Part shown: in pieces, positions 34,661-43,530 of the stretch
Layout of the letters: every line of letters begins with the position of its first letter
Position numbering within the stretch: position 1 is the first letter of the stretch
Position numbers and translations under genes: made by a program
From: Pseudomonas marginalis
GTDB taxonomy: Bacteria > Pseudomonadota > Gammaproteobacteria > Pseudomonadales > Pseudomonadaceae
Direction: 5' to 3'
Assembly: GCF_900105325.1 (NCBI RefSeq)
Contig: NZ_FNSU01000003.1
Span: 1,922,001 to 1,986,000 of the forward strand
Length of the DNA stretch: 64,000 bases
The notes under the pieces: generated by a model
What the model saw: the letters and a program-made list of their open reading frames with translations, nothing else
Told to the model about the DNA's origin: nothing
Database searches by the model: none

Positions 34661-35890
34661 TTACTGCCCGCCTCGCATCAACTCTTTAGGCACATACTTG
34701 CCGATCTCGAACTTGCCGATGGCCGCGCGGTGCACTTCGTCCGGGCCGTCGGCCAGGCGCAGTGTGCGTTGCATAGCGTACATGTAGGCCAGCGGGAAGT
34801 CGTTGGATACGCCGGCGCCGCCGTGGATCTGGATCGCGCGGTCGATCACCTTCAACGCCACGTTCGGCGCCACCACCTTGATCTGGGCGATTTCACTTTT
34901 CGCCACTTTATTGCCCACGGTGTCCATCATGTACGCCGCTTTCAAGGTCAGCAGGCGCGCCATGTCGATGTCCATGCGTGAGTCGGCGATCTTGTCGATA
35001 TTGCCGCCCAGGCGCGCCAAAGGCTTGCCGAACGCGGTGCGGCTGACCGAGCGTTTGCACATCAGTTCCAGCGCGCGCTCGGCCATGCCGATGGAGCGCA
35101 TGCAGTGGTGGATACGGCCCGGGCCGAGGCGGCCTTGGGCAATCTCGAAGCCTCGGCCTTCACCCAGCAGTACGTTTTCGTATGGCACGCGGACATTGTC
35201 GAACAGCACTTCGGCGTGGCCGTGGGGCGCGTCGTCGTAGCCGAACACCGGCAGCGGGCGTACGATTTTCACGCCGGGGGCGTCCACCGGCACCAGGATC
35301 ATCGAGTGTTGCTGGTGGCGCGGTGCATCCGGGTTGCTCAGGCCCATGAAGATCAGGATCTTGCAGCGCGGGTCGCAGGCGCCGGAGGTCCACCATTTCT
35401 TGCCGTTGATCACCCACTCGTCGCCCTGGCGCTCGGCGCGGGCGGCCATGTTGGTGGCATCCGAGGAGGCGACATCGGGCTCGGTCATGGCGAAGGCCGA
35501 ACGGATCTCACCGCGCAGCAGCGGTTCGAGCCAGCGTTGTTTCTGCTCTTCGTTGGCGTAGCGCACCAGCACTTCCATGTTGCCGGTGTCGGGGGCGGAG
35601 CAGTTGAACGGCTCCGGGCCCAGCAGCGAGCGGCCCATGATCTCGGCCAGGGGGGCGTATTCAAGGTTGGTCAGGCCGGCGCCCAGTTCGGACTCGGGCA
35701 GGAACAGGTTCCACAGGCCTTCGGCTTTCGCCCGGGCCTTCAGCTCTTCCATGATGGCGGTGGGCTGCCAGCGGTCGCCTTCGCTGACCTGGCGTTCGAA
35801 CACCGGCTCGGCCGGGTAAACGTAAGCGTCCATGAACGCTGTAACACGTTCACGCAGTTCCTGAACCTTGGGCGAATAGGCGAAATCCAT
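34661..35890 (-). CDS. Acyl-CoA dehydrogenase (ACAD10/11-like)
   Basis: The 409-residue flavoprotein has the complete acyl-CoA dehydrogenase fold: FAMTEPDVASSDATNMAARAE (FAD/substrate contact) near 132-152, GKKWWTSGACDPRCKI near 163-178 and the C-terminal IQIHGGAGVSNDFPLAYMYA near 360-380. The style is that of the ACAD11-like branch, for which long-chain or hydroxylated acyl-CoAs have been proposed. It is divergent from a LysR gene across 166 bases and is probably controlled by it. The true substrate is not evident. Confidence 0.9.
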   Translation of the reverse strand: MDFAYSPKVQELRERVTAFMDAYVYPAEPVFERQVSEGDRWQPTAIMEELKARAKAEGLWNLFLPESELGAGLTNLEYAPLAEIMGRSLLGPEPFNCSAPDTGNMEVLVRYANEEQKQRWLEPLLRGEIRSAFAMTEPDVASSDATNMAARAERQGDEWVINGKKWWTSGACDPRCKILIFMGLSNPDAPRHQQHSMILVPVDAPGVKIVRPLPVFGYDDAPHGHAEVLFDNVRVPYENVLLGEGRGFEIAQGRLGPGRIHHCMRSIGMAERALELMCKRSVSRTAFGKPLARLGGNIDKIADSRMDIDMARLLTLKAAYMMDTVGNKVAKSEIAQIKVVAPNVALKVIDRAIQIHGGAGVSNDFPLAYMYAMQRTLRLADGPDEVHRAAIGKFEIGKYVPKELMRGGQ

Positions 35891-36056
35891 GAGCAGCTCC
35901 CTTCTTTGAGAGGTTGTTTAGGTCATGCAATCGATGCTAGAACAGCGTTGATAATTTACCTAGCCTATTCTCGGCGTGTATTAACATTCATCACCGATAT
36001 ATGATCGACGTATGAGCACGTAACAAATCGCCACCTAATAATAAGAGCGCAACCCA

Positions 36057-36992
36057 ATGAATCTGAGCAAGGTCGACCTCAACCTCTTTATCGTCTTCGA
36101 CGCGATCTACACCGAAGCCAACCTGACCCGCGCCGGGCAGATTGTCGGCATCACCCAGCCGGCGGTGTCCAACGCCCTGGCGCGCCTGCGCGAGACGTTC
36201 AACGACCCGCTGTTCGTGCGCACCGCCCAAGGCATGGTGCCCACGCCGATGGCGCAGAACATCATCGGCCCGGTGCGCAATGCGCTGTCGTTGCTGCGGG
36301 TGTCGGTGCAGGAAAGCCGCATCTTCAACCCGCAGCAGGCGGCCAAGACCTACCGCATCAGCATGACCGACCTCACCGAAGCGGTGATTCTGCCGCTGCT
36401 GTTCCAACGCCTGCGCCGCCTGGCGCCCACCGTGGTGATCGAGAGTTTCCTCTCCAAACGCCGCGAGACCACCAAGGAACTGGCAGCCGGGCGCCTGGAT
36501 TTTGCCGTGGACGCGCCGCTCAACACCGACCCGCAGGTGCGCCACGTCAAGCTGATGGAAGACCGCTACGTCTGCGCCATGCGCAAGGGCCATCCCATGG
36601 CGGGCAAGGACAAGTTCACCCTGGATGACTACCTGTCGCTGACCCATATCCATATCTCCAGCCGCCGCAACGGCTTGGGCCATGTCGACCTGGCCCTGGG
36701 CAAGATAGGCATCCAGCGCAAGATCGCCCTGCGCTCCCAGCATTACCTGATGGCCTCGCAAGTGTTGCAGCAGACCGACATGGTCATGACCGTGCCCGAA
36801 CGTTTCGCCCGCCGCCATGAACTGCATTGGTTCAACCTGCCGGTCAACGACGTGCCACCGGTGGAAACCCACCTGTACTGGCACGAAAGCACCGACCAGG
36901 ACCCGGCTAACCGCTGGATGCGCGAGCAGATGATCGAGTTGTGCCAGCAAGTCACCGCCCATGAGAAGAAGCTGGATAAGCAACAGGCCTGA
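36057..36992 (+). CDS. LysR-family transcriptional regulator
   Basis: The 311-residue protein has the LysR winged HTH (ANLTRAGQIVGITQPAVSNALARLRETFNDPLFVRTAQGM, about 21-60 read in blocks) and a periplasmic-binding-like effector domain (about 95-300). It is divergent from the acyl-CoA dehydrogenase gene, which is therefore its likely target. The 166-base gap is AT-rich (GATAATTTACC, ATATATGATCG), and a promoter pair could lie there, but I could not fix an operator. Confidence 0.9.
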   Translation: MNLSKVDLNLFIVFDAIYTEANLTRAGQIVGITQPAVSNALARLRETFNDPLFVRTAQGMVPTPMAQNIIGPVRNALSLLRVSVQESRIFNPQQAAKTYRISMTDLTEAVILPLLFQRLRRLAPTVVIESFLSKRRETTKELAAGRLDFAVDAPLNTDPQVRHVKLMEDRYVCAMRKGHPMAGKDKFTLDDYLSLTHIHISSRRNGLGHVDLALGKIGIQRKIALRSQHYLMASQVLQQTDMVMTVPERFARRHELHWFNLPVNDVPPVETHLYWHESTDQDPANRWMREQMIELCQQVTAHEKKLDKQQA

Positions 36993-37009
36993 GGCTGAAG
37001 AGCGCCCCC

Positions 37010-37034
37010 TGTGGCAGGGGGCTTGCCCCGATGG
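37010..37034 (+). repeat. Single REP (GTGGCAGGGGGCTTGCCCCGA)
   Basis: A solo REP of the GTGGGAGGGGGC family with C for G at position 5, 17 bases behind the LysR gene and just ahead of the liuR promoter. Confidence 0.8.
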
Positions 37035-37049
37035 GCTGCGCAGCGGCCC

Positions 37050-37065
37050 TTGACGTTTACGTCAA
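37050..37065 (+). promoter_or_regulatory. LiuR-type operator upstream of liuR
   Basis: TTGACGTTTACGTCAA has perfect 6-base arms (TTGACG/CGTCAA) around TTTA. TTGACG may also serve as the -35, with TAGCTT 18 bases further as -10, so the palindrome would lie at the -35/spacer of the promoter, as for MerR-family regulators. Related palindromes flank the liuA promoter. Confidence 0.7.
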
Positions 37066-37106
37066 CCTGCCATTAGCTTAGCGCCAAGACCTTCTTGAGC
37101 GCCCCC

Positions 37107-37499
37107 ATGAGCACGACCTACAGCATCTCCGACCTCGCCCGCGAGCTCGACATCACCACCCGCGCCATTCGCTTCTATGAAGAACAAGGCCTGCTGGCCC
37201 CGGAACGCCGGGGGCAGGAGCGCATTTATTCGGCGCGGGACAAGGTCAGCCTCAAGCTGATCCTGCGGGGCAAACGCATCGGTTTTTCCCTGGCCGAGTG
37301 CCGTGAGCTGATCGAACTCTACGACCCCACCGGCGGCAACCAGATCCAACTCAACAGCATGCTGGCCAAGATCGCCGAGCGCCGTGAGCAGTTGGAACAG
37401 CAACTGCTGGATATCGAACAAATGAAGCTGGAGCTGGACACCGCCGAAGAGCGTTGCACCCAGGCCCTGGCGCAAACCATGGGCCAGGTTGGCCATTGA
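37107..37499 (+). CDS. liuR: MerR-family regulator of leucine/isovalerate catabolism
   Basis: The 130-residue protein has the MerR winged helix (YSISDLARELDITTRAIRFYEEQGLLAPERRGQERIY in blocks, residues 4-40), a linker and a long dimerisation helix (about 75-118). No metal-binding cysteine pair is present, as expected for LiuR, which responds to a liu pathway intermediate. It lies 16 bases before liuE, and LiuR-like palindromes occur in front of both its own gene and liuA. The ATG at 37107 is preferred over a TTG four codons upstream. Confidence 0.9.
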   Translation: MSTTYSISDLARELDITTRAIRFYEEQGLLAPERRGQERIYSARDKVSLKLILRGKRIGFSLAECRELIELYDPTGGNQIQLNSMLAKIAERREQLEQQLLDIEQMKLELDTAEERCTQALAQTMGQVGH

Positions 37500-37515
37500 T
37501 CAGAAGGTAGCTGCC

Positions 37516-38415
37516 ATGTCCCTCCCCTCCCATGTGCGCCTGGTGGAAGTCGGCCCGCGCGACGGCTTGCAGAACGAAGCCCAGCCCATCAGCGTGGCCG
37601 ACAAGGTCCAATTGGTGGATGCCCTCAGCGCGGCGGGCCTGAGCTATATCGAAGTCGGCAGTTTTGTCTCGCCCAAGTGGGTGCCGCAAATGGCCGGTTC
37701 CGCCGACGTGTTCGCGCAGATCCAGCGCAAGCCCGGCGTAACCTACGGCGCGCTGGCGCCAAACCTGCGTGGTTTCGAGGACGCGCTGGCGGCGGGCGTG
37801 AAGGAAGTGGCGGTGTTTGCCGCAGCCTCCGAGGCGTTTTCCCAGCGCAATATCAACTGTTCCATCAGCGAAAGCCTGGAGCGTTTTGCGCCGATCATGA
37901 CGGCGGCCAGGCAGCACGGCATCAGCGTGCGCGGCTATGTGTCCTGTGTGTTGGGTTGCCCTTACGAAGGTGAGATTGCGCCGGAACAGGTGGCGGCGGT
38001 CGCGCGGGAGTTGTATGCCATGGGCTGCTACGAGGTGTCCCTGGGCGACACCATCGGCACCGGCACGGCGGGCACCACGCGGCGGCTGTTCGAGGTGGTC
38101 GGCGCGCAGGTGCCACGGGACAAACTGGCGGGCCACTTCCATGACACCTATGGCCAGGCCATCGCCAATATCTATGCCGGCCTGCTGGAAGGCATCACGG
38201 TATTCGACAGCTCTATTTCAGGCCTCGGCGGCTGCCCCTATGCCAAGGGCGCCAGCGGTAACGTCGCCACCGAAGATGTGCTGTACCTGCTCAATGGCCT
38301 CGGGATCGACACCGGCATCGACCTGGACGCATTGATTCGCGCGGGCCTGCAAATCAGCCATGTCCTCGGCCGCCCTACCGGCTCGCGCGTAGCCAAGGCG
38401 CGGACAGCCGGTTGA
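37516..38415 (+). CDS. liuE: Hydroxymethylglutaryl-CoA lyase
   Basis: The 299-residue TIM-barrel enzyme cleaves 3-hydroxy-3-methylglutaryl-CoA to acetyl-CoA and acetoacetate, the last step of leucine breakdown. Diagnostic blocks: EVGPRDGLQNEA (metal ligand Asp, 8-19), the catalytic cysteine loop FDSSISGLGGCPYAKGASGNVATED and AGHFHDTYGQAIAN with the two His metal ligands. AGAAGGTAG lies before the ATG at 37516. It follows liuR in the same operon. Confidence 0.95.
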   Translation: MSLPSHVRLVEVGPRDGLQNEAQPISVADKVQLVDALSAAGLSYIEVGSFVSPKWVPQMAGSADVFAQIQRKPGVTYGALAPNLRGFEDALAAGVKEVAVFAAASEAFSQRNINCSISESLERFAPIMTAARQHGISVRGYVSCVLGCPYEGEIAPEQVAAVARELYAMGCYEVSLGDTIGTGTAGTTRRLFEVVGAQVPRDKLAGHFHDTYGQAIANIYAGLLEGITVFDSSISGLGGCPYAKGASGNVATEDVLYLLNGLGIDTGIDLDALIRAGLQISHVLGRPTGSRVAKARTAG

Positions 38416-38434
38416 GTAGCGTAGCCGTGACAAT

Positions 38435-38466
38435 GTGTTACCGCACGGCTACACATCGAGTAACAC
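38435..38466. promoter_or_regulatory. Inverted repeat upstream of the sigma-54 promoter, candidate CbrB site
   Basis: GTGTTAC (38435-38441) and GTAACAC (38460-38466) are perfect 7-base arms 18 bases apart. They lie about 110-140 bases before the sigma-54 start site, the usual distance for an enhancer. CbrB is the established activator of crcZ/crcY-type genes, so it is the prime candidate; this is inferred. Confidence 0.5.
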
Positions 38467-38547
38467 GGGAACATATTTTGTCGTATTTTCTGTAGGCCAA
38501 ACCCTACTTAAAAATTAACTTATTGATTTTAAATGGATTTTAAAAGT

Positions 38548-38563
38548 TGGCACGCCTTCTGCT
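38548..38563 (+). promoter_or_regulatory. Sigma-54 promoter of crcY
   Basis: TGGCAC-GCCTT-CTGCT matches TGGCAC-N5-TTGCW with GG and GC 12 bases apart. It places the start site near 38574. Confidence 0.85.
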
Positions 38564-38573
38564 ATCTCTATGG

Positions 38574-38943
38574 CATAACAAGAATAAAAAGCGCCAAACC
38601 TAATAAAAATAAGACGAAACGACTCTGACATAACAAAAACAACACGGCAGAGACGCAGCTAACAGATTTTTTTGGAGAAGATGTGCTTCGCAGGGTACGG
38701 CATGCCGAAACCCGCAACCGGTTAGAGAAAAATAAAACTACCTCAGGTAGCTACCCACTGGTTGGATCGTTAACGAAGAAGCAGATCAGCGCTCAAAAAA
38801 ATACGTTTGCTCTTGACCCCGGATGGGGGTCGCCAAAAACAGCGGTAAAGGGTAACGGTTGCCAAAAACAACAATAGACCGCCCCTCAATAATAAAAAAA
38901 GAGCACGCAACGACAAATTAAAGGGGACCTTCGGGTCCCCTTT
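38574..38943 (+). ncRNA. crcY: CrcY/CrcZ-type small RNA (antagonist of Hfq-Crc catabolite repression)
   Basis: This roughly 370-base transcript runs from the sigma-54 start to a UUCG-loop terminator and has no convincing reading frame. It carries at least six AANAANAA motifs, the targets of Hfq-Crc: 38577 (AACAAGAA), 38602 (AATAAAAA), 38632 (AACAAAAA), 38728 (AAAAATAA), 38867 (AACAACAA) and 38888 (AATAATAA). CrcZ and CrcY sequester Hfq when preferred carbon sources run out and are made from CbrB/RpoN-dependent promoters. The position next to the HMG-CoA lyase gene is, as I recall it, the crcY locus of P. putida, so crcY is favoured over crcZ, which follows cbrB. It accounts for most of the 540-base gap between liuE and the ligase gene. 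Confidence 0.88.
38920..38943. terminator. Bidirectional terminator of crcY and the acyl-CoA ligase gene
   Basis: GGGGACC and GGTCCCC arms enclose a TTCG tetraloop; AAA precedes and TTT follows, so it can also serve the convergent ligase gene ending at 38958. Confidence 0.9.
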
Positions 38944-38957
38944 GTGCTTTCTGGCCT

Positions 38958-40595
38958 TTAACCCTGCCCTGCCCCCAGCTCTTCGATCGAGATCTCGCGC
39001 ATGCGGAATTTCTGGATCTTGCCCGTCACCGTCATCGGAAACTCCTCCACGAACTTGAAGTACCTGGGCGTCTTGAAGTGCGCGATGCGGCCCTTGCACC
39101 AGGCCTGCAGCTCCAGTTCGCTGGCCACATGGCCGGGATGTAGCTTGACCCAGGCCACGATCTCCTCGCCGTAACGCTCGTCCGGAATGCCGATGACCTG
39201 CACATCGGCCACCGCCGGATGGGTGAAGAAAAACTCTTCCACCTCGCGCGGGTACACGTTTTCGCCACCGCGAATGATCATGTCCTTGTTGCGCCCGGCG
39301 ATGCACACATAGCCGTGGGCATCCATGGTGGCCAGGTCGCCGGTGTGCATCCAGCCCGCAGCGTCGATGGCCTCGCGGGTGCCGTCGGGGTTGTTCCAGT
39401 AGCCGAGCATCACGCTGTAGCCACGGGTGCACAGTTCGCCGACCTGGCCACGGGGCAGCGTGTTACCGGCTTCATCGATGATCTTGCTTTCCAGTTGCGG
39501 CTGGGTGCGGCCGACGGTGGTCACGCGACGCTCCAGATCGTCATCCGCGCCGGTTTGCAGGGACACGGGGCTGGTCTCGGTCATGCCGTAGGCAATCTGC
39601 ACCTCGCCCATGTGCAATTCGCCGATGACCCGGCGCATCACCTCGATGGGGCACGTGGCGCCAGCCATGATGCCGGTGCGCAGGGTGGACAGCTCGAACT
39701 CGCCCCGGCGTGGGTGATCAAGCAAGGCAATAAACATCGTGGGCACGCCGTACAGGCCAGTGGCACGTTCTTCGGCGACGGCGGTGAGGGTCAGCAGCGG
39801 ATCGAAGCCGTCATTCGGGTAGATCATGGTGGTGCCATGGGTAATGCAGCCCAGGTTGCCCATCACCATGCCGAAGCAGTGGTACAGCGGCACCGGGATC
39901 ACCAGGCGGTCCTGCGCGGTGAGGCCCAGGCTTTCGCCGACCATATAGCCGTTATTGAGGATGTTGTGATGACTGAGGGTGGCGCCCTTGGGGAACCCCG
40001 TGGTGCCGGAGGTGTACTGGATATTGACGGCTTGATCGAAGTGCAGGCTGGCCTGACGGCTGTGCAGCTGCTCGGGCGGCAGGCCCGCACCGAGGGCCGC
40101 CAGTTCCGACCAGGGCAGGAAGCCCGGGGGCGGGCTGGGGTCGAGGCTGATCATGCCGCGCAGATCAGGCTGCAATGCCTGCAACATCGCGTGGTAGTCG
40201 GAGGTCTTGAACGCGCCGGCGCACACCAGCCACTCGCAGCCGGACTGCTTGAGCACGTAGTCCAGTTCACTGCTGCGGTACGCCGGGTTGATATTGACCA
40301 GGATCACACCAATCTTGGCGCTGGCGATCTGGCTGATGCACCACTCGGCGCAATTGGGCGCCCAGATGCCCAGGCGATCGCCGGTCTGCATACCCAAGGC
40401 CAGGAACGCGCGGGCATGCACATCGACGGTCTCGGCCAGTTGCCGCCAGGTGTAGCGACGCTGCTGATGGCACACCACAAGGGCTTCGCCATCGGGGTAT
40501 TGCGCCACGGTGTGATCGAAGGCCTGGCCAATGGTCATGGCCAGCAACGCCTTGTCCTGAGAGCCACGGCTGTAGCTCGGATGCAGTTGATCCAT
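38958..40595 (-). CDS. AMP-binding acyl-CoA synthetase
   Basis: The 545-residue adenylate-forming enzyme activates a carboxylic acid with ATP and CoA. Signature motifs are IQYTSGTTGFPKGATLSHHN (P-loop, near 185-205), YGMTETSPVS, GWMHTGDLATMDAHGYVCIAGRNKDMI and the C-terminal catalytic Lys in MTVTGKIQKFRMRE. The sequence is of the medium/long-chain ACSF2-like type. It is divergent from liuA with two LiuR-like palindromes between them, so it probably activates isovalerate or another branched acid for this pathway (inferred). The ATG at 40595 is used; an open extension upstream is not needed. Confidence 0.88.
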   Translation of the reverse strand: MDQLHPSYSRGSQDKALLAMTIGQAFDHTVAQYPDGEALVVCHQQRRYTWRQLAETVDVHARAFLALGMQTGDRLGIWAPNCAEWCISQIASAKIGVILVNINPAYRSSELDYVLKQSGCEWLVCAGAFKTSDYHAMLQALQPDLRGMISLDPSPPPGFLPWSELAALGAGLPPEQLHSRQASLHFDQAVNIQYTSGTTGFPKGATLSHHNILNNGYMVGESLGLTAQDRLVIPVPLYHCFGMVMGNLGCITHGTTMIYPNDGFDPLLTLTAVAEERATGLYGVPTMFIALLDHPRRGEFELSTLRTGIMAGATCPIEVMRRVIGELHMGEVQIAYGMTETSPVSLQTGADDDLERRVTTVGRTQPQLESKIIDEAGNTLPRGQVGELCTRGYSVMLGYWNNPDGTREAIDAAGWMHTGDLATMDAHGYVCIAGRNKDMIIRGGENVYPREVEEFFFTHPAVADVQVIGIPDERYGEEIVAWVKLHPGHVASELELQAWCKGRIAHFKTPRYFKFVEEFPMTVTGKIQKFRMREISIEELGAGQG

Positions 40596-40622
40596 AACGA
40601 CCCCGGTTGTCTTTTTTGTAGG

Positions 40623-40680
40623 TTGACGTAAACGTAAACTACGATTGACAGCACCGTAACGCAAGCTTACGTTAACGTAA
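40623..40680. promoter_or_regulatory. Two LiuR-type operators in the ligase-liuA divergent promoter region
   Basis: Site A, TTGACGTAAACGTAAA (40623-40638), is an imperfect palindrome; site B, TTACGTTAACGTAA (40667-40680), is a perfect 14-base one. Between them TTGACA (40645-40650) and TACGTT (40668-40673), 17 bases apart, can drive liuA, and the reverse strand has TTGCGT/TAGTTT 17 bases apart for the ligase. The words match the palindrome in front of liuR. Confidence 0.7.
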
Positions 40681-40745
40681 AGGTGAGCGCCCTTCCCTGG
40701 CGCGCCATCCACACAACAACAAAGCTCACATTAAGGTGCCTGTCC

Positions 40746-41909
40746 ATGAGTTACCCGTCCCTGAACTTCGCCCTCGGTGAAACCATCGACATGCTGCGCG
40801 ACCAGGTGCAGTCCTTCGTGGCCAAGGAAATCGCGCCCCGTGCGGCACAGATCGACATCGACAACCTGTTCCCCGCCGACCTGTGGCGCAAGTTCGGGGA
40901 TATGGGCCTGCTGGGCATCACCGTACCGGAAGAATACGGCGGCGCCGGCCTGGGCTACCTGGCCCACGTGGTGAGCATGGAAGAAATCAGCCGTGGCTCG
41001 GCGTCGGTGGCGTTGTCCTACGGCGCCCACTCCAACCTGTGTGTGAACCAGATCAACCGCAACGGTACTCACGAACAGAAACTCAAGTACCTGCCCAAAC
41101 TGATCAGCGGCGAACACGTCGGCGCCCTGGCCATGAGCGAACCCAACGCCGGTTCCGATGTAGTCTCGATGAAACTGCGCGCCGACAAACACGGCGACCA
41201 CTACGTGCTCAACGGCAGCAAGACCTGGATCACCAACGGCCCCGACGCCAGCACCTATGTGATCTACGCCAAGACCGACCTGGAAAAGGGCCCCCACGGC
41301 ATCACCGCGTTTATCGTCGAGCGCGACTGGAAAGGCTTCAGCCGCAGCAACAAGTTCGACAAGCTCGGCATGCGTGGCTCCAACACCTGCGAGCTGTTTT
41401 TCGATGACGTCGAAGTGCCGGAAGAAAACATCCTCGGCGTGCTCAACGGCGGTGTGAAAGTGCTGATGAGCGGCCTCGATTACGAGCGCGTGGTGCTGTC
41501 CGGCGGCCCCACCGGGATCATGCAGGCGTGCATGGACCTGATCGTGCCCTACATCCACGATCGCAAGCAGTTCGGCCAAAGCATCGGCGAGTTCCAGCTG
41601 ATCCAGGGCAAGGTCGCCGACATGTACACCCAGCTCAACGCCAGCCGCGCCTACCTCTACGCGGTGGCCCAGGCCTGCGAACGCGGTGAAACCACGCGCA
41701 AGGATGCGGCCGGGGTGATCCTGTACAGCGCCGAACGCGCCACGCAAATGGCCCTCGACGCGATCCAGATCCTCGGCGGCAATGGCTACATCAATGAATT
41801 CCCCGCCGGGCGCCTGCTGCGGGACGCCAAGCTGTATGAAATCGGCGCCGGCACCAGTGAGATTCGGCGGATGCTGATCGGTCGCGAACTCTTCAACGAA
41901 ACCCGCTGA
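40746..41909 (+). CDS. liuA: Isovaleryl-CoA dehydrogenase
   Basis: The 387-residue acyl-CoA dehydrogenase oxidises isovaleryl-CoA to 3-methylcrotonyl-CoA. It has ALAMSEPNAGSDVVSMKLRA and GSKTWITNGPDASTYVIYAK for FAD and substrate binding, the catalytic Glu region GLDYERVVLSGGPTGIMQA (Glu near 247, the position special to isovaleryl-CoA dehydrogenases) and IQILGGNGYINEFPAGRLLRDAKLYEIGAGTSEI at the C-terminus, read in blocks. First gene of liuABCD; the ATG at 40746 is preceded by AAGGTG. Confidence 0.95.
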   Translation: MSYPSLNFALGETIDMLRDQVQSFVAKEIAPRAAQIDIDNLFPADLWRKFGDMGLLGITVPEEYGGAGLGYLAHVVSMEEISRGSASVALSYGAHSNLCVNQINRNGTHEQKLKYLPKLISGEHVGALAMSEPNAGSDVVSMKLRADKHGDHYVLNGSKTWITNGPDASTYVIYAKTDLEKGPHGITAFIVERDWKGFSRSNKFDKLGMRGSNTCELFFDDVEVPEENILGVLNGGVKVLMSGLDYERVVLSGGPTGIMQACMDLIVPYIHDRKQFGQSIGEFQLIQGKVADMYTQLNASRAYLYAVAQACERGETTRKDAAGVILYSAERATQMALDAIQILGGNGYINEFPAGRLLRDAKLYEIGAGTSEIRRMLIGRELFNETR

Positions 41910-41920
41910 AGGAGCGCCCC

Positions 41921-43528
41921 ATGGCCACCTTGCACACCCAGCTCAACCCACGCTCAGCGGAGTTCGCCAGCAACAGCGCGGCGATGCGCCAACAGGTCGA
42001 CGCCCTGCATACCCTGCTCGCCCACGTGCAGCAAGGCGGCGGCGCCAAGGCCCAGGAACGCCACACCTCACGCGGCAAACTGCTGCCGCGCGAGCGCATC
42101 AATCGCCTGCTGGACCCGGGCTCGCCGTTCCTTGAACTCAGCCAACTGGCCGCCCATCAGGTGTATGGCGAAGACGTGCCTGCCGCCGGCGTGATCGCCG
42201 GCATCGGCCGCGTGGAAGGCGTCGAATGCATGATCGTCGCCAACGACGCCACGGTAAAAGGCGGCTCCTACTACCCGCTCACGGTGAAAAAACACCTGCG
42301 CGCCCAGACCATCGCCGAGCAGAACCGTCTGCCGTGCATCTACCTGGTGGACTCCGGCGGCGCCAACCTGCCGCGCCAGGATGAAGTGTTTCCCGACCGC
42401 GAACACTTCGGGCGGATCTTCTTCAACCAGGCCAACATGAGTGCCCAGGGCATCCCGCAGATCGCCGTGGTGATGGGCTCGTGCACCGCCGGTGGCGCCT
42501 ACGTGCCGGCCATGGCCGACGAAGCGATCATGGTGCGCAACCAAGCCACCATCTTCCTGGCCGGCCCGCCGCTGGTAAAGGCCGCTACCGGTGAAGTGGT
42601 CAGTGCCGAAGACCTCGGCGGTGCCGATGTGCACTGCAGGATATCCGGCGTGGCCGACCACTATGCCGACAGTGACGAACACGCCCTGGCCCTGGCACGC
42701 CGCAGCGTGGCCAACCTCAATTGGCGCAAGCAGGGCCAATTGCTGCAACGCACGCCCGTGGCGCCGCTGTACAGCAGCGAAGAGCTCTACGGCGTGATCC
42801 CGGCCGATGCCAAGCAGCCGTTCGATGTACGCGAAGTGATCGCACGGCTGGTGGATGGCTCGGTGTTCGATGAGTTCAAGGCGCTGTTCGGCACCACCCT
42901 GGTGTGCGGCTTCGCGCATGTGCACGGCTACCCGATTGCGATCCTGGCGAACAACGGGATTCTGTTCGCCGAAGCCGCGCAAAAAGGCGCGCACTTTATC
43001 GAGCTGGCCTGCCAACGCGGGATTCCCCTGCTGTTCCTGCAGAACATCACCGGGTTTATGGTCGGCCAGAAATACGAAGCCGGTGGCATCGCCAAGCACG
43101 GCGCCAAGCTGGTGACCGCGGTGGCGTGCGCCAAGGTGCCGAAATTCACGGTGATCATCGGCGGCAGCTTCGGCGCCGGCAACTACGGCATGTGCGGCCG
43201 CGCCTATGATCCGCGCTTTTTGTGGATGTGGCCCAACGCGCGGATTGGCGTGATGGGCGCCGAACAGGCTGCGGGCGTGCTGGTGCAGGTCAAGCGTGAG
43301 CAGGCTGAACGGGCAGGCGTCGGCTTCAGCGCTGAAGAGGAAGCGGCGATCAAGCAGCCGATCCTCGACCAGTACGAAACCCAGGGTCACCCTTATTACT
43401 CCAGCGCACGCCTGTGGGACGACGGCGTCATCGACCCGATGCAGACCCGCGATGTGCTGGCCCTGGCCTTGTCCGCCGCGCTGAATGCCCCCATCGAGCC
43501 GAGCCGCTTCGGCGTGTTCCGCATGTAA
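41921..43528 (+). CDS. liuB: Methylcrotonyl-CoA carboxylase carboxyltransferase (beta) subunit
   Basis: The 535-residue subunit transfers CO2 from biotin to 3-methylcrotonyl-CoA. It has the two crotonase-like carboxyltransferase halves: the N-terminal half with VDSGGANLPRQDEVFPD and GSCTAGGAYVPAMADE, and the C-terminal half with FLQNITGFMVGQKYEAGGIAKHGAK and GGSFGAGNYGMCGRAY. The length is typical. It lies 11 bases behind liuA and is separated from liuC by a REPIN. Confidence 0.95.
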   Translation: MATLHTQLNPRSAEFASNSAAMRQQVDALHTLLAHVQQGGGAKAQERHTSRGKLLPRERINRLLDPGSPFLELSQLAAHQVYGEDVPAAGVIAGIGRVEGVECMIVANDATVKGGSYYPLTVKKHLRAQTIAEQNRLPCIYLVDSGGANLPRQDEVFPDREHFGRIFFNQANMSAQGIPQIAVVMGSCTAGGAYVPAMADEAIMVRNQATIFLAGPPLVKAATGEVVSAEDLGGADVHCRISGVADHYADSDEHALALARRSVANLNWRKQGQLLQRTPVAPLYSSEELYGVIPADAKQPFDVREVIARLVDGSVFDEFKALFGTTLVCGFAHVHGYPIAILANNGILFAEAAQKGAHFIELACQRGIPLLFLQNITGFMVGQKYEAGGIAKHGAKLVTAVACAKVPKFTVIIGGSFGAGNYGMCGRAYDPRFLWMWPNARIGVMGAEQAAGVLVQVKREQAERAGVGFSAEEEAAIKQPILDQYETQGHPYYSSARLWDDGVIDPMQTRDVLALALSAALNAPIEPSRFGVFRM

Positions 43529-43530
43529 CC

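Noticed and set aside
38683..38877. Small open frame inside crcY
   Set aside because: The region has all marks of an untranslated CrcY-type RNA, and the predicted peptide spans its AANAANAA motifs.
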